64,000 nt of DNA from Aquabacterium sp. A7-Y (lineage in GTDB: Bacteria; Pseudomonadota; Gammaproteobacteria; Burkholderiales; Burkholderiaceae_C), in contig NZ_JAPFBW010000019.1 in assembly GCF_026153205.1 (NCBI RefSeq), positions 62,001-126,000 of the forward strand. Direction: 5' to 3'. This document shows, one piece after another, positions 34,371-42,984 of the stretch. Position numbers and translations under genes: made by a program. Each line of letters starts with the position of its first letter. The first letter of the stretch is position 1. The notes below the pieces were generated by a model, which made no database searches, was not told where the DNA came from, and saw only the letters and a list, made by a program, of their open reading frames with translations.

Positions 34371-34871
34371 TCACTCGGCGGCATCCGGCGAGGCAGCCGC
34401 CGTGAGCGACTGCAGCAGCGCAGGATCGCGCAGGAGGCGTGCGATGAGCGCTTCCGCGCCTTCCTTGCCATCCATGTAGGTCAGCAGGTTGCTCAGTTGC
34501 TGACGTGCCTGCAGGAGCTGCCGCAAGCCGTCCACGCGGGCGGCAACCGCCGCGGGCGAGAAGTCGTCCATCGATTCGAACGTCAACTCCACCGGCAGCT
34601 GGCCCTCGCCGGTGAGGGTATTGGGCACGGTGAAGGCGGCACGCGGCCTCATCGCCTTCATGCGGCTGTCGAAGTTGTCGATGTCCACCTCGAGGAAGCT
34701 GCGCTCCGCAACCGGCGGCAAGGGTTCCTCGGGCCGGCCGGCGAGGTCGGACATCACCGCCATGACAAAGGGCAGCTGCACCTTCTTCTCGGCGCCATAC
34801 AGCTCCACGTCGTACTCGATCTGGACGCGGGGGGCGCGGTTGCGCCCGATGAATTTCTGACTGCTTCCCAT
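34371..34871 (-). CDS. tssB: T6SS sheath small subunit TssB
   Basis: 166 aa. The second ATG (34871, MGSSQKFIGRNRAPRVQIEY) is preferred to the one at 34883 because GGAG lies 7 bases upstream and because it matches the usual TssB start. KKVQLPFVMAVMSDLAG and the C-terminal LLTYMDGKEGAEALIARLL helix are characteristic. Partner of TssC. Confidence 0.97.
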   Translation of the reverse strand: MGSSQKFIGRNRAPRVQIEYDVELYGAEKKVQLPFVMAVMSDLAGRPEEPLPPVAERSFLEVDIDNFDSRMKAMRPRAAFTVPNTLTGEGQLPVELTFESMDDFSPAAVAARVDGLRQLLQARQQLSNLLTYMDGKEGAEALIARLLRDPALLQSLTAAASPDAAE

Positions 34872-34924
34872 TGGGATCTCCATGTGTGCGTCCGAGCCGC
34901 CTGAGGGCGGTCGGTCGCTGTCGG

Positions 34925-35956
34925 TCAGGATGAATACGGTGTGTCGGCGGACGACTCGGTGTCGACGCCCAGGATGCGCGCCGCATCGGCCAGGCCACCC
35001 GGGGCGATCTCCCGGACCAGTTCGAAGAAGTCCTTGTCGATGACACGTTCGGCGCGTCTGAGCATGAGCTGGGCCGGGTTGGTCGGCTCGGTGCGCTCCA
35101 GAAAGGCGCGCACCTGGCGCAGCGCCCGCAGCGCATCGGCGCGAGTTTCGATGGACAGCGCGTGCGGCGAGGACTCCGTCGTCATGGGGCGCGGTGTGGG
35201 GGCCACTGGCGAGGCCTCGTCGGGGGCCGGCACCTGGACGCCGGCCGCAGTCACTGGCGGCGGCAATAGCGATCGCAGCAGGGCCAGCATCTGGCGCAGT
35301 CCCTTGAACTGCACCGGCTGTGCCGCGCCGAAGCGCCTTGTCATGACGTCGCGCAGGGCGTTCAGCGCACCCTCGGCCTCGGCGACTCGCTGCGCCAGAT
35401 GCTGCGCCACCTCAGGAAGCTCTGCGAAGGCGCGCCGGATCTGCTCGGAGGTCAGCGGCTCGTCGGACTCACGTGCAGGAAGGTGATCGAGCGCGACCTC
35501 GATGTCGCGCAGACGCAAGCTGGGCAGGCGCCGATCGTTCGTCAGGATGGCATGGCGCAGGTCGCCCAGCAGGCCCTTGGCCGTATCGAGGTCGGTGAAC
35601 TGGCCGAGCCGGACAAAGGCGTCGACATCCTCGGGGTCGGGCTGCGGATGCAGGTGGTCCCAGCATGTCTCCAGGAGACCGGCCAGCAGGCGCAGCGTGG
35701 CGGGAAGCTCATCGATGCCTCGCAGCGCCACAGCGGCACGGCCCCACATCACCGCCACGCGCAGATCGCGAGTGCGTGGCATCAGTGTTTCGGCCAGGGT
35801 GTGCACTTCGAGCCAGTCCGGGGGCTGCGCAGGGCCGAACAGGCTCTCGGGCTTTCCGGCGGCCGCCGCCATCAAGGTGATGAAGTCGGCGTCGTATTCG
35901 AGGTTGGGCCCGCCGGGTTCGCTGCCCTCCAAAGGCATCCACCAGCCCTCTGTCAT
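34925..35956 (-). CDS. tssA: T6SS TssA (ImpA N-terminal domain protein)
   Basis: 343 aa. The ATG at 35956 follows GGAG and gives MTEGWWMPLEGSEPGGPNLEYDADF, the ImpA_N opening (conserved GGPNLEYD). The N-terminal domain covers residues about 1-160. A Pro/Ala linker (about 245-270) leads to a short C-terminal helical domain ending near FFELVREIAPGGLADAARILG, which places it among the short TssA types. TssA primes sheath and tube polymerisation. This is the first gene of the run, so the promoter should lie in 35957-36230. Confidence 0.93.
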   Translation of the reverse strand: MTEGWWMPLEGSEPGGPNLEYDADFITLMAAAAGKPESLFGPAQPPDWLEVHTLAETLMPRTRDLRVAVMWGRAAVALRGIDELPATLRLLAGLLETCWDHLHPQPDPEDVDAFVRLGQFTDLDTAKGLLGDLRHAILTNDRRLPSLRLRDIEVALDHLPARESDEPLTSEQIRRAFAELPEVAQHLAQRVAEAEGALNALRDVMTRRFGAAQPVQFKGLRQMLALLRSLLPPPVTAAGVQVPAPDEASPVAPTPRPMTTESSPHALSIETRADALRALRQVRAFLERTEPTNPAQLMLRRAERVIDKDFFELVREIAPGGLADAARILGVDTESSADTPYSS

Positions 35957-36067
35957 GCCGAGGCTCCGGCGAAGACGCGATGCAGCGCGTGAACGCTGCT
36001 GCATGCTGACAAGGTGAGGGCGTACATGTCTAGGGTCCTTCCGCAAGGGGTGGATGGGGACGGCCTT

Positions 36068-36591
36068 GGGCCGGCGTCGGTCTTCCGCACATCCCGTCGG
36101 CGATGAGCGTTGAGTCCATGAGTGGATGAGTACGGCGGGCAGTTCCGGTGGCGAGCGATATATCTCGCTGAGCACCTAGACCTAGGGGGGGGCGTCCAGG
36201 AGGGTCAAAGTGAAACATGATGGATAAGCTCTTCATTGCCGCTGCGGATACCGTCCCCAAGGCCGCGTGCGTGTCCTGGCGCCGGCGGCCTTCGCCAAGT
36301 GCGAACTGGTCCCCCGCCTGCCCGGGCTGCGCACCCTGTATTCGTGGTGAGGCGTGACTTGGACAGTGGCCGCCTGGTTCGGGTCCTGCCGCACTGGAGC
36401 ATGCAGCCCCTGGAGGTCCGGGCTTTCGCACCGGACAAGGTGCCCCTTGCCACCAGCGCGCGGGCGTTTGTCGATTTCCTGTGCAAGGCCTTCGGTGCGG
36501 GCGGCGACGCGACGCACGCGGAAGCTCCGGGCCGGCACCCGCTTGCCGGGGCGGCTGCGGCCGAGGCCCGCCGCGGCGGTTGATCTTCGGC
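36068..36591. repeat. Diverged direct repeat, copy B (upstream of tssA)
   Basis: This is the counterpart of copy A at 15961-16168. Its blocks are GGGCCGGCGTCGGTCTT at 36068, GATGAGCGTTGAGTCCATGAGTGGA at 36102, CAAGGTGCCCCTTGCCACC onward at 36436-36506 and TGATCTTCGG at about 36581. The blocks keep the same order but are further apart, because copy B retains the LysR relic interior that copy A has lost. Each copy sits immediately upstream of a minus-strand gene of the secretion locus, so the repeats bracket about 20 kb. Confidence 0.85.
36238..36528 (+). pseudogene. LysR-family regulator relic with internal deletion
   Basis: In one frame RPQGRVRVLAPAAFAKCELV (from about 36250) matches the start of a LysR effector-binding domain, then a stop occurs at about 36350. 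In another frame DLDSGRLVRVLPHWSMQPLE and VPLATSARAFVDFLCKAF (36357-36500) match the C-terminal end of LysR proteins. The helix-turn-helix and the middle of the effector domain are missing, so the gene is dead. The C-terminal piece is the part shared with repeat copy A. Confidence 0.7.
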
Positions 36592-37074
36592 TGAGGCGAT
36601 CGCCCCTCTGACTCGCGGGCACGCGTGTCCGTCCTGCTTGCAGTCGGGTGCGAGGTGCGGTCCCGCCGGACTTGTGGCGACGGAGGCGGAAGTGCCGGCC
36701 CGTCCCGCCGAGAAACGCCGCCGCCCAGACGTGGTGCTCGCCCGGTCGCCCGACCCGGCAAGCACCCATCAAATGCGACAGCCGTTCGCGAATACCGTGC
36801 CCACCGTCGTCGTTTTGTGACGCCGAGTGTCTGCCGGGCAGGTCTTCATTCCCGATCCTGCCGCCCCAGGTGGGCGCCCTTGTCTTGCCCCTGTTTTGCG
36901 CGGTCTGGCGCCAAGGTGAGAGTCGGTCGATCGAGCACCCCGGGACCGTTGCACGCGGTTCCACAAGTCGCATTCAACGGCCTTACCGAAGCGTCGATCC
37001 GCCGTGCCCTTTCTACATTGCCACGGGATGGAGTCGCTGAAGGCTCCGCTACACCCACGGAGGAGGAACCGTAC

Positions 37075-38307
37075 ATGGAAGGGAAACGCTGGTCCCTGCT
37101 TTCCACCGCGTTGGCCGCAATGGCCTCCGCCAGCCTCGCGCAAAGGGGCATGCCACTGCAAGGCGATGTCGTGCCGCGCGGGGTTCCGCGTGTTCTGCCT
37201 CGGGCAACGGTCGCGGCTCTCGCCGGCGTGCCTCTCGGCGCGGAGGCGCACGTCAAGTGGTTCTCCAGGGTCGTCAATTGCGCCACGAGCCCGCTGGGGA
37301 TCGCCGATGTCGTGACGGCGCCCCTGTTCATCGGCTTGTATCTGTCAGCACTGGTCACGATCGGGGCGGTGTTGTGCGTCGATCGTGCCGTGCCGCGGTA
37401 CACCTTTCGAGGCGCGGGTCCCTTTGCGCTGGCCGATGCCTCGCGGGCGGCACGTTTCCTGCGCGGCGCTGTCGCGGTCTACTTTGTGTCTGTCGCCGGG
37501 TATGCGATGTACCGTCCCTACATCCTGACTCCCGAGCTCTTGAGCTCGGCGGCATGGCTGCCTGCTGTTCAGCTGGGGATAGCGCTGACGGTGTTGTGGC
37601 GCCCCACGGTATGGATCGGCGTTTGCGGCCTGCTCCTGCTTTACGCCTACGCGATGTGGATGTATGGCTGGTTCCACATGCTCGACTACCTCTACTTCAT
37701 CGGCATCGCGGGTTTTCTTGCGCTGCATGCGCTCGGCTCGTCCCGTCGAGACACGGCTGCGCCCTGGGTCCTTCGGCTGTTCGTCGGCTTCAGCTTGATG
37801 TGGGTGGGCGTCGAGAAGTGGGTCTATCCGGCCTGGTCCTATGATGTCCTGAATCGCGAGTTGAGGCAGCTTTCGGTGGGCGTGGACCATCGCCTTTTTG
37901 TCATGGCCGCCGGCTTCGTGGAGTACTGTCTGGCCTTCCTGATCGTCTTCGGCGGCTTGTCGTCGCAGGTGGCGTCTGTTGTCCTGCTGACCTTGTTGCT
38001 CGGCGCCATTCCGCTCGCGGGGACACTGGATGCCGTCGGCCACCTGCCCCTGGTGGTCGCGCTCCTGATCGTCGCGGTCGCTCCGCAGCCCATGACGTCC
38101 CCGGCCGCCGGAGGGAACACCGGCAAGACGCGCTGGGACCTGTGTTCGTTTGCGCTCAGCATCCCCGGGCTCATTGCCCTGTATCAGCTGGCTCATCGCG
38201 TCGCCTATCCATTGCCCGCCGCTTGGCCTTCGGCCGAAGTGTTTGCGGCGGTCTCGCTGGCCGCGCTGTTGGGCTTGCGCCTCGTGTGGGCGAGTCGCTT
38301 CGTCTAG
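37075..38307 (+). CDS. Polytopic membrane protein, DoxX-like character
   Basis: 410 aa. The ATG at 37075 is chosen for its AGGAGG ribosome binding site; the open frame extends further upstream without support. A cytosolic or signal-like N terminus (residues 1-60) leads to about nine hydrophobic helices (for example VVTAPLFIGLYLSALVTIGA; FLALHALG; VLRLFVGFSLMWVGVEKWVY). The GVEKWVYP segment recalls DoxX/quinol-oxidase-subunit-like proteins, but the match is general. It precedes the secreted GH26-like gene on the same strand with a 218-base gap. Confidence 0.65.
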   Translation: MEGKRWSLLSTALAAMASASLAQRGMPLQGDVVPRGVPRVLPRATVAALAGVPLGAEAHVKWFSRVVNCATSPLGIADVVTAPLFIGLYLSALVTIGAVLCVDRAVPRYTFRGAGPFALADASRAARFLRGAVAVYFVSVAGYAMYRPYILTPELLSSAAWLPAVQLGIALTVLWRPTVWIGVCGLLLLYAYAMWMYGWFHMLDYLYFIGIAGFLALHALGSSRRDTAAPWVLRLFVGFSLMWVGVEKWVYPAWSYDVLNRELRQLSVGVDHRLFVMAAGFVEYCLAFLIVFGGLSSQVASVVLLTLLLGAIPLAGTLDAVGHLPLVVALLIVAVAPQPMTSPAAGGNTGKTRWDLCSFALSIPGLIALYQLAHRVAYPLPAAWPSAEVFAAVSLAALLGLRLVWASRFV

Positions 38308-38525
38308 CCTTTGGCCGCGTCTTCCGGAAGCGCTCAGACGAAAGGTGCTGTAACGCCGGTGTCGCAGTCTTCCTTGTGCACAGTAGAGTCGAGCGCCGAG
38401 GCCTCGTAGACGCGAGCGCGGGCCGGCCTCGCAACTGCCCAGCTGCCCCGGGGCGCGCCTGCTGGTCCCGTCCCGGCGGCTGGCGGTTGTTGTCCAGGAC
38501 CACGCCATTGACCAGGAGACACGCC

Positions 38526-39728
38526 GTGCACAGCAGATCGTCTGGCTGGCGCTTTTCGCGCCAGCTCCTACGCGCATTTTTTGTGTCGTCCTTCCTGCTC
38601 GCAGGACTGGCCGGCTCCCCGCGGGCCGACACCTTGTTCGGTTCCAGCATCCATCGCGAGCCTTCCAACGAAACGTGGCCGAACGCCTTGGCGCGCCATG
38701 ACGCGCTGTTCGGCCCGCTGAAAGTCGTGCGGATCTTCTTTCCCGGCGCGCCCGAGCCATGGACGCATGGCGCGCTCAACCACGACCGCGCGGTCGTCGT
38801 GTCCTTCAAGCTGCCGCCCCGTGAGGTGCTGAGCGGGGTCCACGATGCGCAGATGCGCACTTGGTTCGCGGCCGCGCCACGGGACCGCAAGGTCTGGTGG
38901 GTTTACTGGCACGAACCGGAGGACGACATCCGCGACGGCCGCTTCACGGCACAGGACTACCGGGCCGCCTTCCAGCGCCTGGACAGCCTGGCCGATGCGG
39001 CGGGCAACCCGATGTTGCGCACCACCCAGGTCCTGATGGACTGGACCCTGGACCGACGCTCCGGACGCAACTGGCGCGACTACTATCCCGGCGCACAGGT
39101 GATCGACGTGCAGGCCTGGGACCAGTACAACTACACCGATGCCGGCAGCTGCGCCTACACCTCGATGGAGGACCACGAGGCGAACCGGCCGGCCCACCAG
39201 ATCACGCAGGCCGAGGGCAACGAGTATGCGATTGCCGAGATCGGCTCGCAGGAGTGTCTGCAAGGGCGGCCCGACTGGCTGCGTGCCCTGGGCCGCTGGG
39301 CGCGCGACCGGGCCGTGTTCGTGACCTACTTCCACGCCACCGTGGGCGGCGACTTCCGCCTCAACGACGCCGCCAGCCAGGAAGCCTGGCGCTCGGTGAC
39401 CACCGGCTCGCTGTTCTGGGGAGCGCCGGTCCTCGGCGCGCAGCCGGCCGGCAGTATCGCCCGCACCTCGGCAACCCTGCATTGCGACGTCGATCCGCGC
39501 GAGTTGAGCACCCAGTTCTGGTTCGTGTCGTGGCGACCCCATCCGGGCGGCGCACTCGAATGGCAGGCACATCCCAAGGTCACGCTGTCGGGCGGACTGA
39601 AACACCGGACCCTCAGCTTGACCGGCTTGACGCCGAACGCCCGCTACCGCTACACCTGCAAGGCACAGAACTCCGCGGCAGCGCAGCCGGTGAGCAGCGA
39701 CATGGTCGACTTCCAGACCCTGCCGTAA
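38526..39728 (+). CDS. Secreted GH26-like glycoside hydrolase with C-terminal fibronectin III-like domain
   Basis: 400 aa. The GTG at 38526 is chosen because CAGGAG lies 7 bases upstream and a signal peptide follows (RQLLRAFFVSSFLLAGLAG). Residues about 35-295 form a TIM-barrel-type domain with VWWVYWHEPEDD (candidate acid/base Glu about 130), DVQAWDQYNY and AIAEIGS (candidate nucleophile Glu about 238), the pattern of GH26 mannanase-like proteins. Residues about 300-400 (TSATLHCDVDP; LTGLTPNARYRYTCKAQN) look like a fibronectin III domain. The substrate is unknown. It converges on czcA. Confidence 0.72.
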   Translation: MHSRSSGWRFSRQLLRAFFVSSFLLAGLAGSPRADTLFGSSIHREPSNETWPNALARHDALFGPLKVVRIFFPGAPEPWTHGALNHDRAVVVSFKLPPREVLSGVHDAQMRTWFAAAPRDRKVWWVYWHEPEDDIRDGRFTAQDYRAAFQRLDSLADAAGNPMLRTTQVLMDWTLDRRSGRNWRDYYPGAQVIDVQAWDQYNYTDAGSCAYTSMEDHEANRPAHQITQAEGNEYAIAEIGSQECLQGRPDWLRALGRWARDRAVFVTYFHATVGGDFRLNDAASQEAWRSVTTGSLFWGAPVLGAQPAGSIARTSATLHCDVDPRELSTQFWFVSWRPHPGGALEWQAHPKVTLSGGLKHRTLSLTGLTPNARYRYTCKAQNSAAAQPVSSDMVDFQTLP

Positions 39729-39804
39729 CGCACCCGCAGTCAGGCCGGCCGGTTCCTCCGTATCGCCGGCGCCCGAGGTGAACGCGGCGGGCGCCGACCC
39801 GGCC

Positions 39805-42800
39805 TCAAGGCGGCGCGGCCGCTGCTGCGGTGGAGAAGGGCACCGCCTTGTCGCGCCGGTGTGCGAGCCGGTACAGCACGGGCAGCACGAGCAGGGTCAG
39901 CGCCGTGGAGGACAGGATGCCGCCGATCACGACGGTGGCGAGCGGCCGCTGCACCTCGGCGCCGGTACCGGTGGCGATCGCCATCGGCACGAATCCGAGC
40001 GAGGCCACCAGGGCCGTCATCAGCACCGGCCGCAGCCGGCTCAGGGCACCTTCGCGGACGGCCTCGTCCAAGGGGCGCCCTTTCTCGCGCAGCGTGCGGA
40101 TGAAGGACATCATCACCAGCCCGTTGAGCACCGCGACGCCCGACAGCGCGATGAAACCCACCGCCGCCGAGATCGACAAGGGGATGCCGCGCAGCCACAG
40201 CGCCAGCACACCACCGGTCAGCGCGAAGGGGATGCCCGTGAACACCAGCAGCCCGTCCTTCAGGTTGCCGAACATCGCGAACAGCAGCGTGAACACGAGC
40301 AGCAGCGAGACCGGCACGACGATCTGCAGCCGCTCGGTGGCCGACCTCAGGTTCTCGAACTGGCCGCCCCAGCTGGTCCAGTAGCCGCTCGGCACCCGTA
40401 CCTGACGCTGCAAGGCGTGCTGGGCCTCGGCGACGAAGGACCCGATGTCCCGGCCGCGCACGTTGGCGCTGACGACGATACGGCGCTTGCCGTCCTCGCG
40501 GCTGACCTGGTTGGGGCCCGGAGCGAGCTCCAGGCTCGCGACTTCGCTGAGCGGGATGAAGCGGGTGCGAGCGCCTTCCGTCCTCGGCAGGGCCAGCGGC
40601 AGCCGCTGCAGCACGTCCAGGTCGCCCCGCAGGTGCTCGGGCAGGCGCACGAGGATGTCGAAGCGCCGGTCGCCCTCGAACAGGGTGCCGGCCTCGCGGC
40701 CGCCGACCGCAGCGGCCACCGTCTCCTGCACGTCGCCGACGTTGAGGCCGTAGCGGGCGGTCTTCTCGCGGTCGATGTGCACGGTGAGCATCGGCAGGCC
40801 GGTGGTCTGCTCCACCTTGACCGCGGTCGCGCCCGGCACCTCCTGCAGCACTCGGGCGATCTGCTGCGCGGTCGCCTCGAGCCGGGCCATGTCGTCCCCG
40901 AAGACCTTGACCGCCACGTCGCTGCGCACGCCCGAGATCAGCTCGTTGAAACGCAGCTGGATGGGCTGCGAGAACTCGTAGTTCTGGCCCGGCAGCCGGG
41001 CCAGTTCGGCCTCCACCGCGGCCAGCAGCTCCTCGCGGGTCCTGCGTGGCTCGGGCCAGTCTTCCTGGGGCTTCAGCATGATGTAGCCGTCTGAGATGTT
41101 GGGCGGCATCGGGTCGGCGGCGATTTCAGCCGTGCCGGTGCGGGCGAAGACGCGCTCAATCTCAGGGAACTTGTCCTTCAGGGTGCGTTCCAGCAGCCGC
41201 TGCATCTCGACCGACTGGGTCAGGCTGGTGCCCGGCATGCGCAGGGCCTGGACGGCGAAGTCGCCCTCGTCGAGGCTGGGCACGAACTCGCTGCCCAGCC
41301 GAGTCGCCAACAGCCCGGACAGCACCACGCTGACCCCGGCGAACGTCAGCACCACGGCGTGCGCGCCCAACGCCCGCTCCAGCACCGGCGCGTACCAGCG
41401 CCGCGCCGCCTGCATCACGCGGTTGTCCTTTTCGGCCACACGTCGGCCGATGAACAGCGCCACCGCGGCCGGGACGAAGGTCACCGACAGGATCATCGCG
41501 CCCAGCAGCGCGATCACGACCGTCAGTGCCATCGGATGGAACATGCGGCCCTCGACGCCGGTGAGCGCGAAGATCGGCAGGTAGACGATCATGATGATCA
41601 GCTGCCCGAACAGCAGCGGCCGCCGCGCCTCCTGGGAGGCCGCGAACACCTCGTGGAAGCGCTCGGCACGGGTGAGGGGGCGGCCGTGGCGGGCGTGCGC
41701 ATGGGCCAGGCGCCGCACGCAGTTCTCGACGATAACGACCGCCCCGTCGACGATGATGCCGAAGTCCAGTGCGCCCAGGCTCATCAGGTTGGCGCTGAGC
41801 TTCTGGCTCACCATGCCGGTGAATGTGAAGAGCATGGACAGCGGGATCACCGCGGCCGTGATGAGCGCCGCGCGCAGGTTGCCGAGGAAGATGAACAGCA
41901 CCGCGATCACCAGTACTGCGCCCTCGAAGAGGTTCTTCCTGACGGTGGCGATGGCCTTGTCGACCAGCACCGTGCGGTCGTAGACCGTGACGGCCTTGAC
42001 GCCTTCCGGCAGCGTGCGGTTGATCTCCTCCATCCTGAGGGCCACGGCCTGGGAGACCCGGCGGCTGTTCTCGCCGATCAGCATGAAGACGGTGCCCAGC
42101 ACCGCCTCGCGGCCATTGTCGGTGGCGGCGCCGGTGCGCAGTTCGCGTCCGATCTCCACGCTGGCAACGTCGCGCACGCGGATCGGCACGCCGTCGGCAT
42201 GGCTCAGGATGACATGGCCGATGTCCTCCGGCGTGCGTACCTGCCCGGGGGCACGGATCAGGTACTGCTCGCCGCGCTTTTCGATATAGCCGGCGCCGAC
42301 ATTGCCGTTGTTGCGCTCCAGTGCCGTCACGATGTCGCTCATCGTCAGGCCGAGCGCGCTCAGCTTCTCGGGCAGGGGCGCGACCTGGTACTCCTTGGCG
42401 TAGCCGCCGATGGTGTTGATCTCGGTCACGCCGGGCACGGTGCGCAGCTGCGGCTTGATGATCCAGTCCTGGATCTCGCGCAGGTCGGTCGCGGTGTAGG
42501 GCGTGCCGTCGGGTTTCGTGGCGCCGTCTTCGGCCTCCACGGTCCAGAGATAGATCTCGCCCAGCCCGGTGGAGATCGGACCGATTGCCGGCGTGAGGCC
42601 CTCGGGCAGCTGCCCGCGTGCCGACTGGAGGCGCTCGTTGACGAGCTGGCGCGCGAAATAGATGTCGGTGCCGTCCTCGAAGATCACCGTGACCTGCGAG
42701 AGGCCGTAGCGCGACAGCGAGCGGGTCTGCTGCAGGCCGGGCAGGCCGGCCATGGCTGTTTCGACCGGGTAGGTGATGCGCTGCTCGGTTTCCAGCGGGG

Positions 42801-42969
42801 AGTAGCCGGGCGCCTCGGTATTGATCTGGACCTGGACATTGGTGATGTCCGGCACGGCGTCGATGGGCAGCTGGCGATAGCTGAAGACGCCGAGCGCGGC
42901 CATGCCCAGAACCGCCAGCAGAACCAGCCAGCGCTGCTCGATGGCGAAGCGGATGAGACGTTCGAACAT
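39805..42969 (-). CDS. czcA: Heavy-metal efflux RND pump, CzcA family
   Basis: 1054 aa, full length for HME-RND transporters: an N-terminal helix, two large periplasmic loops and 12 membrane segments in two halves. The proton-relay segment in TM4 reads LDFGIIVDGAVVIVEN, the acidic D-F-G-x3-D-G-x6-EN pattern of divalent-cation (Zn/Co/Cd/Ni) exporters rather than Cu/Ag. It is the last gene of the czc block, 15 bases after czcB, and exports metal from the periplasm or cytosol through CzcB and CzcC. Confidence 0.96.
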   Translation of the reverse strand: MFERLIRFAIEQRWLVLLAVLGMAALGVFSYRQLPIDAVPDITNVQVQINTEAPGYSPLETEQRITYPVETAMAGLPGLQQTRSLSRYGLSQVTVIFEDGTDIYFARQLVNERLQSARGQLPEGLTPAIGPISTGLGEIYLWTVEAEDGATKPDGTPYTATDLREIQDWIIKPQLRTVPGVTEINTIGGYAKEYQVAPLPEKLSALGLTMSDIVTALERNNGNVGAGYIEKRGEQYLIRAPGQVRTPEDIGHVILSHADGVPIRVRDVASVEIGRELRTGAATDNGREAVLGTVFMLIGENSRRVSQAVALRMEEINRTLPEGVKAVTVYDRTVLVDKAIATVRKNLFEGAVLVIAVLFIFLGNLRAALITAAVIPLSMLFTFTGMVSQKLSANLMSLGALDFGIIVDGAVVIVENCVRRLAHAHARHGRPLTRAERFHEVFAASQEARRPLLFGQLIIMIVYLPIFALTGVEGRMFHPMALTVVIALLGAMILSVTFVPAAVALFIGRRVAEKDNRVMQAARRWYAPVLERALGAHAVVLTFAGVSVVLSGLLATRLGSEFVPSLDEGDFAVQALRMPGTSLTQSVEMQRLLERTLKDKFPEIERVFARTGTAEIAADPMPPNISDGYIMLKPQEDWPEPRRTREELLAAVEAELARLPGQNYEFSQPIQLRFNELISGVRSDVAVKVFGDDMARLEATAQQIARVLQEVPGATAVKVEQTTGLPMLTVHIDREKTARYGLNVGDVQETVAAAVGGREAGTLFEGDRRFDILVRLPEHLRGDLDVLQRLPLALPRTEGARTRFIPLSEVASLELAPGPNQVSREDGKRRIVVSANVRGRDIGSFVAEAQHALQRQVRVPSGYWTSWGGQFENLRSATERLQIVVPVSLLLVFTLLFAMFGNLKDGLLVFTGIPFALTGGVLALWLRGIPLSISAAVGFIALSGVAVLNGLVMMSFIRTLREKGRPLDEAVREGALSRLRPVLMTALVASLGFVPMAIATGTGAEVQRPLATVVIGGILSSTALTLLVLPVLYRLAHRRDKAVPFSTAAAAAPP

Positions 42970-42984
42970 GGATCCTGCTCCGCT

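Larger units (their letters stand above)
35957..37074. other. Long intergenic region upstream of tssA: repeat copy B, LysR relic, palindromic elements
   Basis: This region separates the minus-strand T6SS locus from the plus-strand membrane gene and must contain both promoters. It holds repeat copy B and a LysR relic (both listed separately), a dyad GCGAG-N8-CTCGC at 36151-36168 and a CCTAGACCTAGG element around 36175. From about 36600 to 37060 no gene is supported. An AGGAGG ribosome binding site for the gene at 37075 closes the region. Confidence 0.6.

Noticed and set aside
37355-38760. Minus-strand open frames opposite the DoxX-like and GH26-like genes
   Set aside because: Antisense composition (Arg/Gln-rich) and no start signals; the plus-strand genes have strong ribosome binding sites and domains.
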